64,000 bases of DNA. Source: Clostridiaceae bacterium. GTDB taxonomy: Bacteria; Bacillota; Clostridia; Oscillospirales; Butyricicoccaceae. The stretch covers positions 1 through 64,000 of the forward strand of contig JAGZOP010000009.1 in NCBI GenBank assembly GCA_018383195.1, written 5' to 3'. The position numbers and the translations under genes are program-made. The notes beneath the pieces were generated by a model. It saw only the letters and a program-made list of their open reading frames with translations, did no database searches and was not told where the DNA came from. Of this stretch, positions 25,316 to 34,374 are shown piece after piece. Every line of letters begins with the position of its first letter. Within the stretch, counting starts at the first letter, position 1.

Positions 25316-26821
25316 ATGAGCGGTACCTTTTGGGCGGTATTGCCGCCCGTCATCGCGATTGCGCTCGCGCTGCTGACGAAGGAGGTCTATTCCTCACTGT
25401 TTGTTGGCATCTTTGTCGGCGCACTGATGTTTACCGGACTCAATCCGCTGCACGCGACCGAGACCACGTTCGCAATTATGGGGGAAAAAGTTTCAGGCAA
25501 CATCAATATTATTCTGTTCCTAGTCATGCTGGGCATTCTGGTCTCGCTGATCACAAAGTCGGGCGCGTCCCGCGCTTATGGCGAATGGGCGACCCGCCAC
25601 ATCAAGTCCCGGCGCGGTGCGTCATTTGCAACTTCGGCACTTGGTGCGCTGATCTTTGTGGATGACTACTTCAACTGCCTGACCGTTGGTACGGTCATGC
25701 GTCCGATTACCGACCGACAGAAGATTACACGTGCAAAGCTTGCGTATATCATCGACGCGACTGCGGCGCCGGTGTGCATCATTGCACCGATTTCTTCGTG
25801 GGCAGCAGCGGTTTCTTCGTCGCTGCCGGAGGACGCGCATATCAACGGCTTTTCGCTGTTCTTGCAGACCATTCCGTTTAATCTGTATGCGCTGCTGACA
25901 TTGGCGTTCCTGATTTGGGTTTCGGCATCGAACATCGACTTCTTTGCAATGCGTAAGTACAATGAGAATGTCAAGAAGAGCGGCAAGATTGATTCTACCG
26001 GAGAAGAGGCAACGGTCATTGTTGGTTCGGGTCAGGTAAAAGATCTGATTGTTCCGATTTTGTTCCTGATTGCGACCTGCGTTCTGGCAATGTACTATAA
26101 CGGCGGCGGTTTTGAGGGCGCAAGCATCGTTGATGCCTTTGCAAACTGCACCGCAGCGGACGCGCTTGTCCTTGGTTCGTTTGCAACGCTGATTTTTACT
26201 TTCCTCATGTATGTTCCGCGCGGCATTCTGAACTTTGGTCAGTTCTGTGAAGCGTTTACCGAGGGCTTCAAGGCAATGGTGCCCGCAATCTTCATTCTGA
26301 CCTTCGCATGGACGCTGTCCGGCATCTGCTCGGAGGACTATCTCAATCTGCGCGGCTTTGTGGCTTCTTATATCCATGCGGACGCAGCAATCGGCATGTT
26401 TATGCCTGCGATTTTCTTTGTCATTTCGCTTGGCATCGCCTTTGCGACCGGTACCTCTTGGGGTACGTTCGGCATCCTGATTCCGGTTGCATTTTCGATT
26501 TTCCCGGACGCAGCCTCTCTGAACATGCTGACCATTACGGTAGCGGCTTGTCTGGCGGGCGCAGTTTGCGGCGACCATATTTCCCCGATTTCGGACACCA
26601 CCATTCTGGCGTCTGCGGGTGCGCAGTGCAAGCATTTGGACCACGTATCTACCCAGATTCCGTATGCGCTGACAGTTGCGGCAATCAGCTTTATCGGCTA
26701 TCTCGCTGCGGGCATTACCGGCAGCGGCTGGGTTGGTCTTGGCGTGGGCGCAGTGCTGCTCGCTGTTTTTGCGGTCTATATGACACGCAAATGCAAGGCA
26801 GCGGATAACGCCGAATCATAA
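25316..26821 (+). CDS. NhaC-family Na+/H+ antiporter
   Basis: 501 residues with about twelve hydrophobic segments. Family landmarks are the ALIFVDDYFNCLTVGTVMRPITD segment (about 103-125, read in two parts), GTSWGTFGILIPVAF (about 379) and GDHISPISDTTILASAGA (about 420). NhaC proteins exchange Na+ for H+, or in some clades carry malate/lactate or amino acids, so the exact substrate is open. AAAAGGAG precedes the ATG. Single gene with its own promoter and terminator. Confidence 0.88.
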   Translation: MSGTFWAVLPPVIAIALALLTKEVYSSLFVGIFVGALMFTGLNPLHATETTFAIMGEKVSGNINIILFLVMLGILVSLITKSGASRAYGEWATRHIKSRRGASFATSALGALIFVDDYFNCLTVGTVMRPITDRQKITRAKLAYIIDATAAPVCIIAPISSWAAAVSSSLPEDAHINGFSLFLQTIPFNLYALLTLAFLIWVSASNIDFFAMRKYNENVKKSGKIDSTGEEATVIVGSGQVKDLIVPILFLIATCVLAMYYNGGGFEGASIVDAFANCTAADALVLGSFATLIFTFLMYVPRGILNFGQFCEAFTEGFKAMVPAIFILTFAWTLSGICSEDYLNLRGFVASYIHADAAIGMFMPAIFFVISLGIAFATGTSWGTFGILIPVAFSIFPDAASLNMLTITVAACLAGAVCGDHISPISDTTILASAGAQCKHLDHVSTQIPYALTVAAISFIGYLAAGITGSGWVGLGVGAVLLAVFAVYMTRKCKAADNAES

Positions 26822-26828
26822 GAAATAG

Positions 26829-26856
26829 AAAAGCTCCCCGCTTGGGGAGCTTTTTG
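26829..26856 (+). terminator. bidirectional terminator
   Basis: AAAAGCTCCCC (26829-26839) / GGGGAGCTTTTT hairpin with GCTT loop between the convergent nhaC-type and DUF1846 genes. Confidence 0.92.
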
Positions 26857-26857
26857 C

Positions 26858-28342
26858 TTATTTGTGATACAGTTTTTTGGTCTGGTGGGTGGGCGAACAA
26901 GTTAGGTTCATGCCCAGCTTGCGGAAAACATTGTCGTCCACCTGCGCGAGGATGACCGAAGAATGCACCTCGCAGCCTTTCAGCTTGGAAAGCTGAGCGA
27001 GCGCAAGCTCTGCTGCAGGGTTGGTTGCCGCAGAGATCGACAGCGCGATCAGCACCTCGTCGGTGTGCAGGCGCGGGTTGTGATTGCCAAGACCATGGGT
27101 TTTGAGCCGCTGAATCGGCTCAATAATCAGCGGGGGCAGCAGATGCAGTTCATCTGGCAGACCGGCAAGCTGCTTGAGGGCGTTGAGGAGCGCAGCGGCA
27201 GACGCCCCGAGCAGCGAGGAGGTGCGTCCGGTTACCATCACGCCATCCGGCAGTTCAATCGCCGCAGCAGGATTTCCGGTTTCTTCTGCACGAGCTTCGG
27301 CTGCTGCGATGACCGGACGGTCCTCCGGGGATACCTTTGCCTGATTCATCAGCAGTTCAATTTTGTGCACTGCACTGTCATCCGAGCGCCCCATACGCAC
27401 TTCGCAGAGCGCCTGATAGTAGCGGCGGATGATTTCCTGACCGGATGCTTCGCGGCAGACCTCGTCATCCACAATACAGTTTCCGACCATATTAACACCC
27501 ATATCGGTCGGAGAGTGATACGGGCTTTCTCCTGCGATTTTCTCAAAAATCGCATTGACAACCGGGAAAATTTCCACATCGCGGTTGTAGTTGACCGTCG
27601 TGACGCCGTAGGTTTCCAGATGGAACGGGTCGATCATGTTCACATCGTTGAGGTCAGCGGTCGCGGCTTCGTATGCGAGGTTGACCGGATGTTTGAGCGG
27701 CAGGTTCCAGATCGGGAACGTCTCAAACTTGGCATATCCCGCCGAAACGCCGCGCTTGTATTCGTGATAGAGCTGAGACAGGCAGGTTGCCATTTTCCCG
27801 GAGCCGGGCCCCGGCGCAGTGATAACGACGAGCGGGCGGGAAGTTTCGATGTATTCGTTGCGGCCATAGCCCTCATCAGAGACAATCAGCGGCACATTGC
27901 TCGGATATCCGGCGATCGGGTAATGGGTGTAAACGCGCACGCCAAGCGCAATTAGGCGCTTTTTGAAGGCGTCTGCCGCGGCTTGACCGGCATATTGGGT
28001 GATGACCACGCTGCCGACGAACAAACCGATTCCGCGGAACGCATCGATCAGGCGCAGCACATCCATGTCGTAGGTGATGCCGATGTCGGCACGTACTTTG
28101 TTTTTTTCAATATCTCCTGCCGAAATGACAATGACAATCTCTGCATCGTCCTTCATCTGCGCCAGCATGCGGACCTTGCTGTCGGGTGCGAAGCCGGGCA
28201 GCACGCGGGATGCATGAAAATCATCGAACAGCTTGCCGCCAAATTCCAGATAAAGCTTGCCGCCAAAATGGTTGATGCGCTCCTTGATGTGCGCAGACTG
28301 CATGGCAAGGTATTTTTCGTTGTCAAAACCGATTTTTTTCAT
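26858..28342 (-). CDS. DUF1846 (UPF0371) domain-containing protein
   Basis: 494 residues, the full usual length of this conserved Firmicutes/Actinobacteria family, starting with the characteristic IGFDNEKYLAMQSAHIKERI (about 3-22). Segments such as KLYLEFGGKLFDD, VVITAPGPGSGKMATCLSQLYHE (a P-loop-like GPGSGKMAT) and DEVLIALSISAATNPAA are conserved. Structures exist for the family but I know of no established biochemical role. ATG 28342 lies behind GGGGGAAG. Promoter TTGTAA - 17 nt - TACAAT is seen on the minus strand. Confidence 0.9.
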   Translation of the reverse strand: MKKIGFDNEKYLAMQSAHIKERINHFGGKLYLEFGGKLFDDFHASRVLPGFAPDSKVRMLAQMKDDAEIVIVISAGDIEKNKVRADIGITYDMDVLRLIDAFRGIGLFVGSVVITQYAGQAAADAFKKRLIALGVRVYTHYPIAGYPSNVPLIVSDEGYGRNEYIETSRPLVVITAPGPGSGKMATCLSQLYHEYKRGVSAGYAKFETFPIWNLPLKHPVNLAYEAATADLNDVNMIDPFHLETYGVTTVNYNRDVEIFPVVNAIFEKIAGESPYHSPTDMGVNMVGNCIVDDEVCREASGQEIIRRYYQALCEVRMGRSDDSAVHKIELLMNQAKVSPEDRPVIAAAEARAEETGNPAAAIELPDGVMVTGRTSSLLGASAAALLNALKQLAGLPDELHLLPPLIIEPIQRLKTHGLGNHNPRLHTDEVLIALSISAATNPAAELALAQLSKLKGCEVHSSVILAQVDDNVFRKLGMNLTCSPTHQTKKLYHK

Positions 28343-28382
28343 AATCTTCCCCCTGCGTTTTATAAATTCGTTCATACAGTCT

Positions 28383-28411
28383 ATTGTAATGAAATTTCGG
28401 AATTTTTACAA
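28383..28411 (-). promoter_or_regulatory. promoter of the DUF1846 gene
   Basis: On the minus strand: TTGTAA (28411-28406), 17-nt spacer, TACAAT (28388-28383). Confidence 0.75.
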
Positions 28412-28481
28412 TGATTCCGGCAAAAAATCTTTCGTGCATTTCGGAGAAAAAAGAGGGCAGTGCAGGGAAAACTTCGGAAAT

Positions 28482-28509
28482 ACAAAAGCCGCCCCGGTTG
28501 GAGCGGCTT
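28482..28509 (-). terminator. probable terminator of the hydrogenase operon
   Basis: Ten-bp hairpin AAGCCGCCCC (28486-28495) / GGAGCGGCTT (28500-28509) with a short T4 tail on the minus strand, 184 nt after the hydrogenase stop. The sequence between (28510-28692) holds no gene that I can support. Confidence 0.6.
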
Positions 28510-28692
28510 CTGCGCAAGAAATAAAGAGATAGAGAAAGAACGAATCCATGAAGGGTTTTATCTGTCCTTCAAGTATTATTATAGGAACTTTTGCATGAAT
28601 TCGCTACGACTATCTTGCGCTATTTCGGGAATTCACAGCGAGAAAAACGATGGTTTTTCCAGAGGGATTTCCCGATCTTGTGAAAACAGAAA

Positions 28693-30486
28693 TTACCTAC
28701 GACCATAGTCCGGGTGTGTGGGCATGAACCATGCTTCGTGGTCAGTATGGAGCAGATGCTCGGCACGTTCGGAAAGCGGCGCACCCATATATTCCTGATA
28801 CAGCGCGTCAATCGATGGATTTTCATGCGAGAAGCGCAGGTTGGAGGTGCGGTCCAGTCCGTAGAGCACCTGCCCGCGCGTGAGCGCGCACTCCTCTCCG
28901 TCATGGATCGGCTGTCCGCCGCCGCCGGCACAGCCGCCCCGGCAAGCCATAATTTCGACAAAATCATAGTGCACTTCTCCGGCGAGAATCGCCTCGCACA
29001 GGGAGCGGGCGCTGCCAAGCCCGCTTGCCACGGCAACCCGTACCGGGGTACCCTTAAGGTCAAAGGTGGCTTCGCGCCAGCCGCGTCCAAGCGTGTGCAG
29101 ACCGAGCACATCATCGTTCATGACCTCGCGCACATCGTGGAATGCATCCACAGAAGGATTGTGTCCGGTTGCAAGGAAGTAAGCCGAACGCAGCGCGGCT
29201 TCCATCACGCCGCCGGTCGCGCCGAAGATCACACCCGCACCCGAACCTTCCCCGAGAGGAGAATCGCAGGGTTCATCTGGCAGTGCGGCAGGGTTCATAT
29301 GCTCTGCGCGCAGCATGCGTGTAATTTCGCGCACGGTGAGGGACAGATCGACATCCTGACCGTAAGACGCATCCCGCATGGTCGGAAGATCGCATTCGGC
29401 TTTCTTTGCCAGACAGGGCATGACCGAGATACAGAAGATTTTTTTGGGGTCAATCCCCATTTTTTGTGCAAACCATGTTTTGGTGACTGCACCGAACATC
29501 TGCTGCGGGGATTTTGATGTCGAAAGCGCAGGAACCAGCTCGGGATACTGCGACTTCAAAAAGCGTACCCAGCCGGGACAGCATGAGGTGAACATCGGAT
29601 ATTTTTCGAGTTCCCCCTTCTGGAACCGGTCGAGGAATTCCGAGCCCTCTTCCATGATTGTGAGGTCGGCACTGAAGGTCGTGTCAAAGACATAATCGAA
29701 CCCCATGCGGCGCAGCGCAGCCGCCAGTTTGCCGACGGTCGCATCTTCGGGCGCAAGCCCGAACGCTTCGCCCCATGCGGTACGAACCGCCGGTGCAATC
29801 TGTACAACGGTAATCTTATCGGGGTCAGCAAGCGCGGCAAACGCGCGTCCGGTGTCGTCGCGTTCCCGCAGCGCACCGACTGGACAGTGGGTGATACACT
29901 GACCGCACAGCGCACAGTCGGCATCCTTGATGCGGCGGTTGAAGGAAACGTCAATGGTCGAGCGGCTGCCCGAGCTGGTCAGTTCCCAGATGCCGAGGCT
30001 CTGCACCTTGTCGCAGACCTGTACACAGCGCATGCATTTGATGCACTTTTTCGCGTCGCGGTACAGCGGGAAGGTGGTGGTCCACTGGCTCTTGATGCCG
30101 CGCGGCAAATCCTCCTCATAGGGATTCACGAGGATGCCGAGATCGTTTGCGAGCGTTTGCAGCTTGCAGTTGCCCGAGCGCACACAGGTTGCGCAGTGGC
30201 AGTCGTGCTGGGAGAGGATGAGCTCCACATTGGTGCGGCGGGTTTCCCGTGCACGGGGGGAGTTGGTGTGGATGACCATGCCCTCCTGCACAGGGTTGTT
30301 GCATGAGGGCACCATACGCTGTTCGCCCTCGACCTCGACGCAGCATACGCGGCATGCGCCGATTTCATTGAGATCTTTCAGATAGCACAGCGAGGGGATG
30401 GAGATACCCGCGCTTTCGGCGGCTTGCTTGATGGTCGTGCCGTTCGCTACGCGCACCTGCTTGCCGTCAATCGTTACGTTTACCAT
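28693..30486 (-). CDS. [FeFe]-hydrogenase, NAD(P)-linked multidomain type
   Basis: 597 residues. Domains in order: plant-type [2Fe-2S] (C34, C45, C48, C62 region, about 1-78); His-ligated [4Fe-4S] HDCHCATC...C (about 94-107); two [4Fe-4S] clusters (CIKCMRCVQVC at about 147 and CALCGQCITHC at about 190). The H-cluster domain has its three signatures: FTSCCPGWVRF, MPCLAKKAEC and ACRGGCAGGGGQ. A small C-terminal subunit-like tail (LYQEYMGAPLSERAEHLLH) is fused. It reduces protons or oxidises H2. ATG 30486 has AAAGGAGGG upstream and overlaps the flavoprotein gene, its probable electron-transfer partner. No NuoE/NuoF-type genes follow. Confidence 0.93.
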   Translation of the reverse strand: MVNVTIDGKQVRVANGTTIKQAAESAGISIPSLCYLKDLNEIGACRVCCVEVEGEQRMVPSCNNPVQEGMVIHTNSPRARETRRTNVELILSQHDCHCATCVRSGNCKLQTLANDLGILVNPYEEDLPRGIKSQWTTTFPLYRDAKKCIKCMRCVQVCDKVQSLGIWELTSSGSRSTIDVSFNRRIKDADCALCGQCITHCPVGALRERDDTGRAFAALADPDKITVVQIAPAVRTAWGEAFGLAPEDATVGKLAAALRRMGFDYVFDTTFSADLTIMEEGSEFLDRFQKGELEKYPMFTSCCPGWVRFLKSQYPELVPALSTSKSPQQMFGAVTKTWFAQKMGIDPKKIFCISVMPCLAKKAECDLPTMRDASYGQDVDLSLTVREITRMLRAEHMNPAALPDEPCDSPLGEGSGAGVIFGATGGVMEAALRSAYFLATGHNPSVDAFHDVREVMNDDVLGLHTLGRGWREATFDLKGTPVRVAVASGLGSARSLCEAILAGEVHYDFVEIMACRGGCAGGGGQPIHDGEECALTRGQVLYGLDRTSNLRFSHENPSIDALYQEYMGAPLSERAEHLLHTDHEAWFMPTHPDYGRR

Positions 30487-32315
30487 TTTTCCTGTCTCCC
30501 TCCTTTGAAGTTGCCATAGCCGAAGTGGTCGCACCGCAGACAGCGGGATGACTCCTGCATGGCTTCGTTTTCGGTCATGCCGAGCGTCGCAAGCTCGAAA
30601 TCACAGGCGCGTTCACACGCCGGACGGCTGCCCGGATTGGCGCGTCCGCAAGCCGGCGTGGTGGACAGGCGTGCGGGCGGGATGTCTACATCTAACTTGA
30701 TTTCGTGCGAAAATCCGAGGAAGTTATCGATATTGGCTGCTGCGACCTTGCCCGCCTGAATTGCGCGGATGACGGTTGCAGGACCGGTGACCGCGTCACC
30801 GCCTGCAAAGACGTTGGGCTTGCCCTTTACGAATGAATCGGGCAGGGCAGAAATGGCGCCGCGCAAAGTCGGAACACCTGCTTCTTCAAACGCACTGGAG
30901 TCGATGCCCTGCCCGATGGCGACAATGACGAGATCGCACGGCGTGACCAGATCGGGTTCGCCGTTGTTCTGCGGACGCGGGCGTCCGTCTTTTCCCATGG
31001 GACCGATCATCTGCGGCCGGGTGACGATTGCGGAAACATGTCCGTTTTCATCCGCCTGAATGGAAACAGGCGCCTGAAGCGGCATGATTTCGCAGCCCTC
31101 CGCTGCGGCATCTTCGATTTCTTCGGTCAGCGCAGTCATGTCCTCCACGCGGCGGCGGTACATGCACGTGACCGAAGCCGCGCCCAGGCGCTTTGCCGTG
31201 CGGGTCGCGTCCATGGACACGTTGCCGCCGCCGATGACAACCACGTGCTTGCCGGTAAAGTCCGGATGATGGCCATCGCCCATGTCGCGCAGCAGCTCGA
31301 CCGCGCTCATGACGCCCTCGCTGTCCTCGCCGGGGATGCCGATTTTCTTGTCGTTATGCGCGCCGATTGAGATGTAGACTGCGTCAAACTCGGTTTCAAT
31401 CTGCTCAAACTGCACATCCTTGCCAATGGAAACGCCGGTATGCACCTCCACGCCCGTAGACAGGATACAGTCGATGTCGCGGTCGAGGATTTCGGGCGGC
31501 AGACGGTAGTCCGGGATGCCGTAGCGCAGCATGCCGCCAAGCTTTTTCAGTTTATCGTAAACGACAACCTTATGTCCCATTAGGCTGAGATAGTATGCCG
31601 CAGACAGACCGCCGGGACCGCCGCCGATGACAGCAACACGCTTGCCGGTCGGTTCCGCGCAGTTGGGTGCAGGAACAACGCCGGCGTGCTCAACCGCATA
31701 GCGCTTGAGTCCGCAGATGTTGATTGCGTTATCGACCATGCTGCGGCGGCAGCGCGCTTCACATGGATGCTCACATACGAATGCGCATGCGGACGGGAAC
31801 GGGTTGTCCTTGCGGATGAGACGGACGGCATCCGCATAGCGCTTTTCGTGAACGAGTGCAATATATCCCGGGATATCCACATGTGCGGGGCACATGGAAA
31901 CACAGGGGACGGGTTGGGTCAGTCCGGTGATGCATCGATGGTTGACAATATGCTCGACATAGTCCTCGCGGAAGCCCTGCACGCCGCGCAGCACCATGGC
32001 TGCGGCCTCAAAGCCGATGGCGCAGTCGGCGGAGTCCGCGATCACGCGTGCGGTCTTTTCAATCAGGTCGAGCGTGCCGAGGTCGGCTTCGTCGTCGAGG
32101 ACGCGCTCGAGCAGCGTGGTCAACTGACCGAGACCGATGCGGCAGGGGACACATTTGCCGCAGGTCTGTGCGTGGCACAGGCGCAGGAAAGAAAGTGCCA
32201 TGTCAACCGGGCAAAGCCCCGGGGGACTGGCTGCAATGCGGTGTTCCACGTCCCGGTACAGACCCTCGATGACGGTCTGCGCCTTGCTGGGCGTTTCGAT
32301 ATACAATCTGCTCAT
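30480..32315 (-). CDS. GltD/NfnB-like flavoprotein with N-terminal NuoF-type Fe-S domain (hydrogenase partner)
   Basis: 611 residues. The N-terminal ~125 residues resemble the C-terminal 4Fe-4S domain of NuoF/HydB (CGKCVPCRIGLGQL at about 53-66). A GltD-type double cluster region follows (CVSMCPAHVDIPGY and CAFVCEHPCEARCRR, about 137-190). Then come an FAD site (IGGGPGGLSAAYYL at about 230) and an NADP site (VIGGGNVSMDATRTAKRLG at about 363), with C-terminal AGGDAVTGPATVI. The very C-terminus has more cysteines (CDFE...CLRCD). It should transfer electrons between NAD(P)H and the hydrogenase encoded immediately downstream with a 7-nt overlap. GGAGGAATC precedes the ATG. Confidence 0.88.
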   Translation of the reverse strand: MSRLYIETPSKAQTVIEGLYRDVEHRIAASPPGLCPVDMALSFLRLCHAQTCGKCVPCRIGLGQLTTLLERVLDDEADLGTLDLIEKTARVIADSADCAIGFEAAAMVLRGVQGFREDYVEHIVNHRCITGLTQPVPCVSMCPAHVDIPGYIALVHEKRYADAVRLIRKDNPFPSACAFVCEHPCEARCRRSMVDNAINICGLKRYAVEHAGVVPAPNCAEPTGKRVAVIGGGPGGLSAAYYLSLMGHKVVVYDKLKKLGGMLRYGIPDYRLPPEILDRDIDCILSTGVEVHTGVSIGKDVQFEQIETEFDAVYISIGAHNDKKIGIPGEDSEGVMSAVELLRDMGDGHHPDFTGKHVVVIGGGNVSMDATRTAKRLGAASVTCMYRRRVEDMTALTEEIEDAAAEGCEIMPLQAPVSIQADENGHVSAIVTRPQMIGPMGKDGRPRPQNNGEPDLVTPCDLVIVAIGQGIDSSAFEEAGVPTLRGAISALPDSFVKGKPNVFAGGDAVTGPATVIRAIQAGKVAAANIDNFLGFSHEIKLDVDIPPARLSTTPACGRANPGSRPACERACDFELATLGMTENEAMQESSRCLRCDHFGYGNFKGGRQEKW

Positions 32316-32435
32316 GGTTTGATTCCTCCGTGTGCGGACAGGGTTCGGTCCGCAGTCTTGATATTCCGGCAGTCAAACATTTTGCAGGTTTTGCGCTTGT
32401 GATGCCGGATGTCTCTATCACCTCTTGATTTATTT

Positions 32436-32464
32436 ATGGTAAAAGACTGAAACATAAAAGTCAA
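32436..32464 (-). promoter_or_regulatory. promoter of the hydrogenase operon
   Basis: On the minus strand: TTGACT (32464-32459), 17-nt spacer, TACCAT (32441-32436), giving a leader of about 115 nt. Confidence 0.65.
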
Positions 32465-32608
32465 ACGGGAAAATGCGGTTAGAAAGTCACAGAAACAAAC
32501 AGTTTTATGCGCAAGATCACAAAAATGCACCATGAGAATACCAGAAAACATACAAAAGAAGAAAAAACACTGAAAATTCGTAATTCAGCGTTTTTGTGCA
32601 AAAATACA

Positions 32609-32626
32609 GTGTTATATTCTTAACAA
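32609..32626. promoter_or_regulatory. Rex-like binding site (candidate)
   Basis: Minus strand TTGTTAAGAATATAACAC: a perfect left half and a right half with two mismatches to the clostridial Rex consensus TTGTTAA-N4-TTAACAA. Rex senses the NADH/NAD+ ratio and often controls hydrogenase and fermentation genes. The distance to the promoter at 32436 makes a direct block there less certain. Confidence 0.4.
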
Positions 32627-32688
32627 AGTTGCGAAAAGATGAAATACGCATGATGCGGAGAAAGTGATATGCAAAAAGATTTGGGCAG

Positions 32689-32717
32689 ATGACAAAAAAC
32701 GAGAAATCTGCTATAAT
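32689..32717 (+). promoter_or_regulatory. promoter of the TetR-molybdopterin operon
   Basis: ATGACA (32689-32694), 17-nt spacer, TATAAT (32712-32717), 35 nt before the start codon. Confidence 0.8.
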
Positions 32718-32752
32718 GGAACTACAAAATCCAAGGTCAACGAGGTGAGACA

Positions 32753-33346
32753 ATGCGCAAATACGAAGGGGTGCAGGAGGAAAGCACCGAAGAAAGAATT
32801 TTGGACGCTGCGTTTGACGTGCTGCAGGAGCGCACGATGAGCGGGGTGCGCATGGCGCTCGTCGCAGAGCGCGCGGGTCTGTTCCAGTCCAATATCCATT
32901 ATTACTATAAATCCAAGCATGAACTGCTGCTTGCGGTGCAGAAAAAGGTGCTGCGGTACTGCATCGAGCTGCGCCGCGCGCTCGGCGGCGCGGAGGGCAC
33001 GCTGGAAGAGCAGCTCGAAGCGTTTTGGGGACAGAAAAAGTTTTTCATTCTGGAGCAGCCCAAGTATGATTATGCAGAGATTGATTTCTGGGCGCAGTCC
33101 CGCGTGGACGAGGCGATGGCTGCCGAAATCCGCGCGGCGTTCGGCAACTGGCGTCGCGAAATCGAGGATATGCTCGCGCGTTTTGCCGCGCATGTGCCTG
33201 CAGAGCGCCGGACTCTGCTTGCCGCAGTTATGGTTTCCATGATGGAGGGCGCGAGTATGCAGTATCTGATTGAGCCGGAGGCATTCAATCTGGACGAATA
33301 TTTTGCTTATTGCACCGAATTGGTGCTGAAGGAGACCGGAAAATGA
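32753..33346 (+). CDS. TetR/AcrR-family regulator
   Basis: 197 residues. N-terminal TetR HTH: ERILDAAFDVLQERTMSG (about 13-30), then VRMALVAERAGLFQSNIHYYYKSKHELL (read in two parts), where the usual V-F-YYHF is SNIHYYYKSK. The C-terminal domain is helical and unassigned. GAGGTGA precedes the ATG. It is the first gene of an operon with two molybdopterin-cofactor genes, with which it overlaps by 4 nt, so it may sense molybdenum cofactor status or a substrate of a molybdoenzyme. No molybdoenzyme is encoded in this window. Confidence 0.88.
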   Translation: MRKYEGVQEESTEERILDAAFDVLQERTMSGVRMALVAERAGLFQSNIHYYYKSKHELLLAVQKKVLRYCIELRRALGGAEGTLEEQLEAFWGQKKFFILEQPKYDYAEIDFWAQSRVDEAMAAEIRAAFGNWRREIEDMLARFAAHVPAERRTLLAAVMVSMMEGASMQYLIEPEAFNLDEYFAYCTELVLKETGK

Positions 33347-34371
33347 AAGTGGTCAAAACAATTCATGCGGCCGGGCATGTGCTGTGCCATGACCTGACGC
33401 AGATCATCCCCGGGGAGTACAAGGGCGCACGCTTCCGCAAGGGGCATATCGTGACCGAGGAGGATATCCCCGTCCTGCTTTCCATGGGAAAAGAGCATCT
33501 TTATGTATGGGAAAAGCCAGAGGGTTTCCTGCATGAGGACGAGGGCGCAGAGCGTCTGGCGGCTCTGTGCGAAAATGAACACATGACCCGCGGCGAGACC
33601 CGTGAGGGCAAGATCGAACTGTTTGCAGATTGCGACGGACTGTTCAAGGTGCGCACGGATGCGTTGCGCCGAGTCAACAGTCTGGGGGAACTGATGGTGG
33701 CTGCCCGTCACGGTAATACGCCGGTGCATCAGGGCGATAAACTGCTCGGCACACGCATCATTCCGCTTATCATCGACGGTGCAAAGCTGGATGCAGCCGA
33801 ACGCGCTGCGGGCGGCGAGCCGCTGACCGCGCTGCTGCCCTATCGCAAGAAAAAGGCGGGTATCGTAATCACCGGCACCGAGGTCGAAAAGGGGCTGATC
33901 GAGGACAAATTTACGCCGGTTGTGTGCGGAAAGCTGGCAGAGTTCGGCGCGGAAGTCATCGGAGAGGTGATGGTGGGAGACAACCCGGCGCGCGGTACCG
34001 CGGCAATTTTGCAGCTCATCGAAGCAGGCGCGGAGATTGTCGTATGTACGGGTGGTATGAGCGTGGACCCGGATGACAAAACGCCGCTTGCCATCAAGAA
34101 TACCGGCGCTGAAATTGTCACCTACGGCGCGCCCGTGCTGCCGGGCGCGATGTTTCTGCTTGCCTATTATGGGGAGCACCGGATTCCGGTATGCGGTTTG
34201 CCGGGATGCGTGATGTACTCCAAACGCACGATTTTTGATCTGGTGCTGCCGCGCCTGATGGCAGATGACCCGGTCACAGCGGACGAACTTGCCGCGCTCG
34301 GCGAGGGCGGTCTGTGCCTGAACTGCCCGACGTGCACCTACCCGAACTGCGGGTTTGGAAAGGGGCGCTGA
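33343..34371 (+). CDS. molybdopterin-binding protein (MoeA/MogA-like domain) with Cys-rich tail
   Basis: 342 residues. An N-terminal MoeA-like region (KTIHAAGHVLCHDLTQIIPG at about 4-23) precedes a MoCF-biosynthesis domain with VITGTEVEKG (about 170), VCTGGMSVDPDD (about 228) and PGAMFLLAYYG, the molybdopterin-binding loop set. The C-terminus carries four cysteines (CLNCPTCTYPNCGFGKGR) not found in E. coli MoeA, a possible metal or cluster site. Related clostridial proteins act in maturation of molybdenum enzymes such as xanthine dehydrogenase; the precise step is unknown. Start ATG 33343 overlaps the TetR stop; GGAGACC lies upstream. Confidence 0.82.
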   Translation: MKVVKTIHAAGHVLCHDLTQIIPGEYKGARFRKGHIVTEEDIPVLLSMGKEHLYVWEKPEGFLHEDEGAERLAALCENEHMTRGETREGKIELFADCDGLFKVRTDALRRVNSLGELMVAARHGNTPVHQGDKLLGTRIIPLIIDGAKLDAAERAAGGEPLTALLPYRKKKAGIVITGTEVEKGLIEDKFTPVVCGKLAEFGAEVIGEVMVGDNPARGTAAILQLIEAGAEIVVCTGGMSVDPDDKTPLAIKNTGAEIVTYGAPVLPGAMFLLAYYGEHRIPVCGLPGCVMYSKRTIFDLVLPRLMADDPVTADELAALGEGGLCLNCPTCTYPNCGFGKGR

Positions 34372-34374
34372 GCA

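Larger units (their letters stand above)
32316..32752 (-). other. divergent regulatory region between hydrogenase and molybdopterin operons
   Basis: 437 nt with no supported gene, AT-rich in its middle. It holds the minus-strand promoter at 32436-32464, a Rex-like site at 32609-32626 and the plus-strand promoter at 32689-32717. An overlapping minus frame beginning at 32421 has a weak start and is not called. Confidence 0.6.

Noticed and set aside
32203..32421. 72-residue minus-strand ORF upstream of the flavoprotein gene
   Set aside because: Overlaps the start of the flavoprotein gene in another frame; weak start signal.
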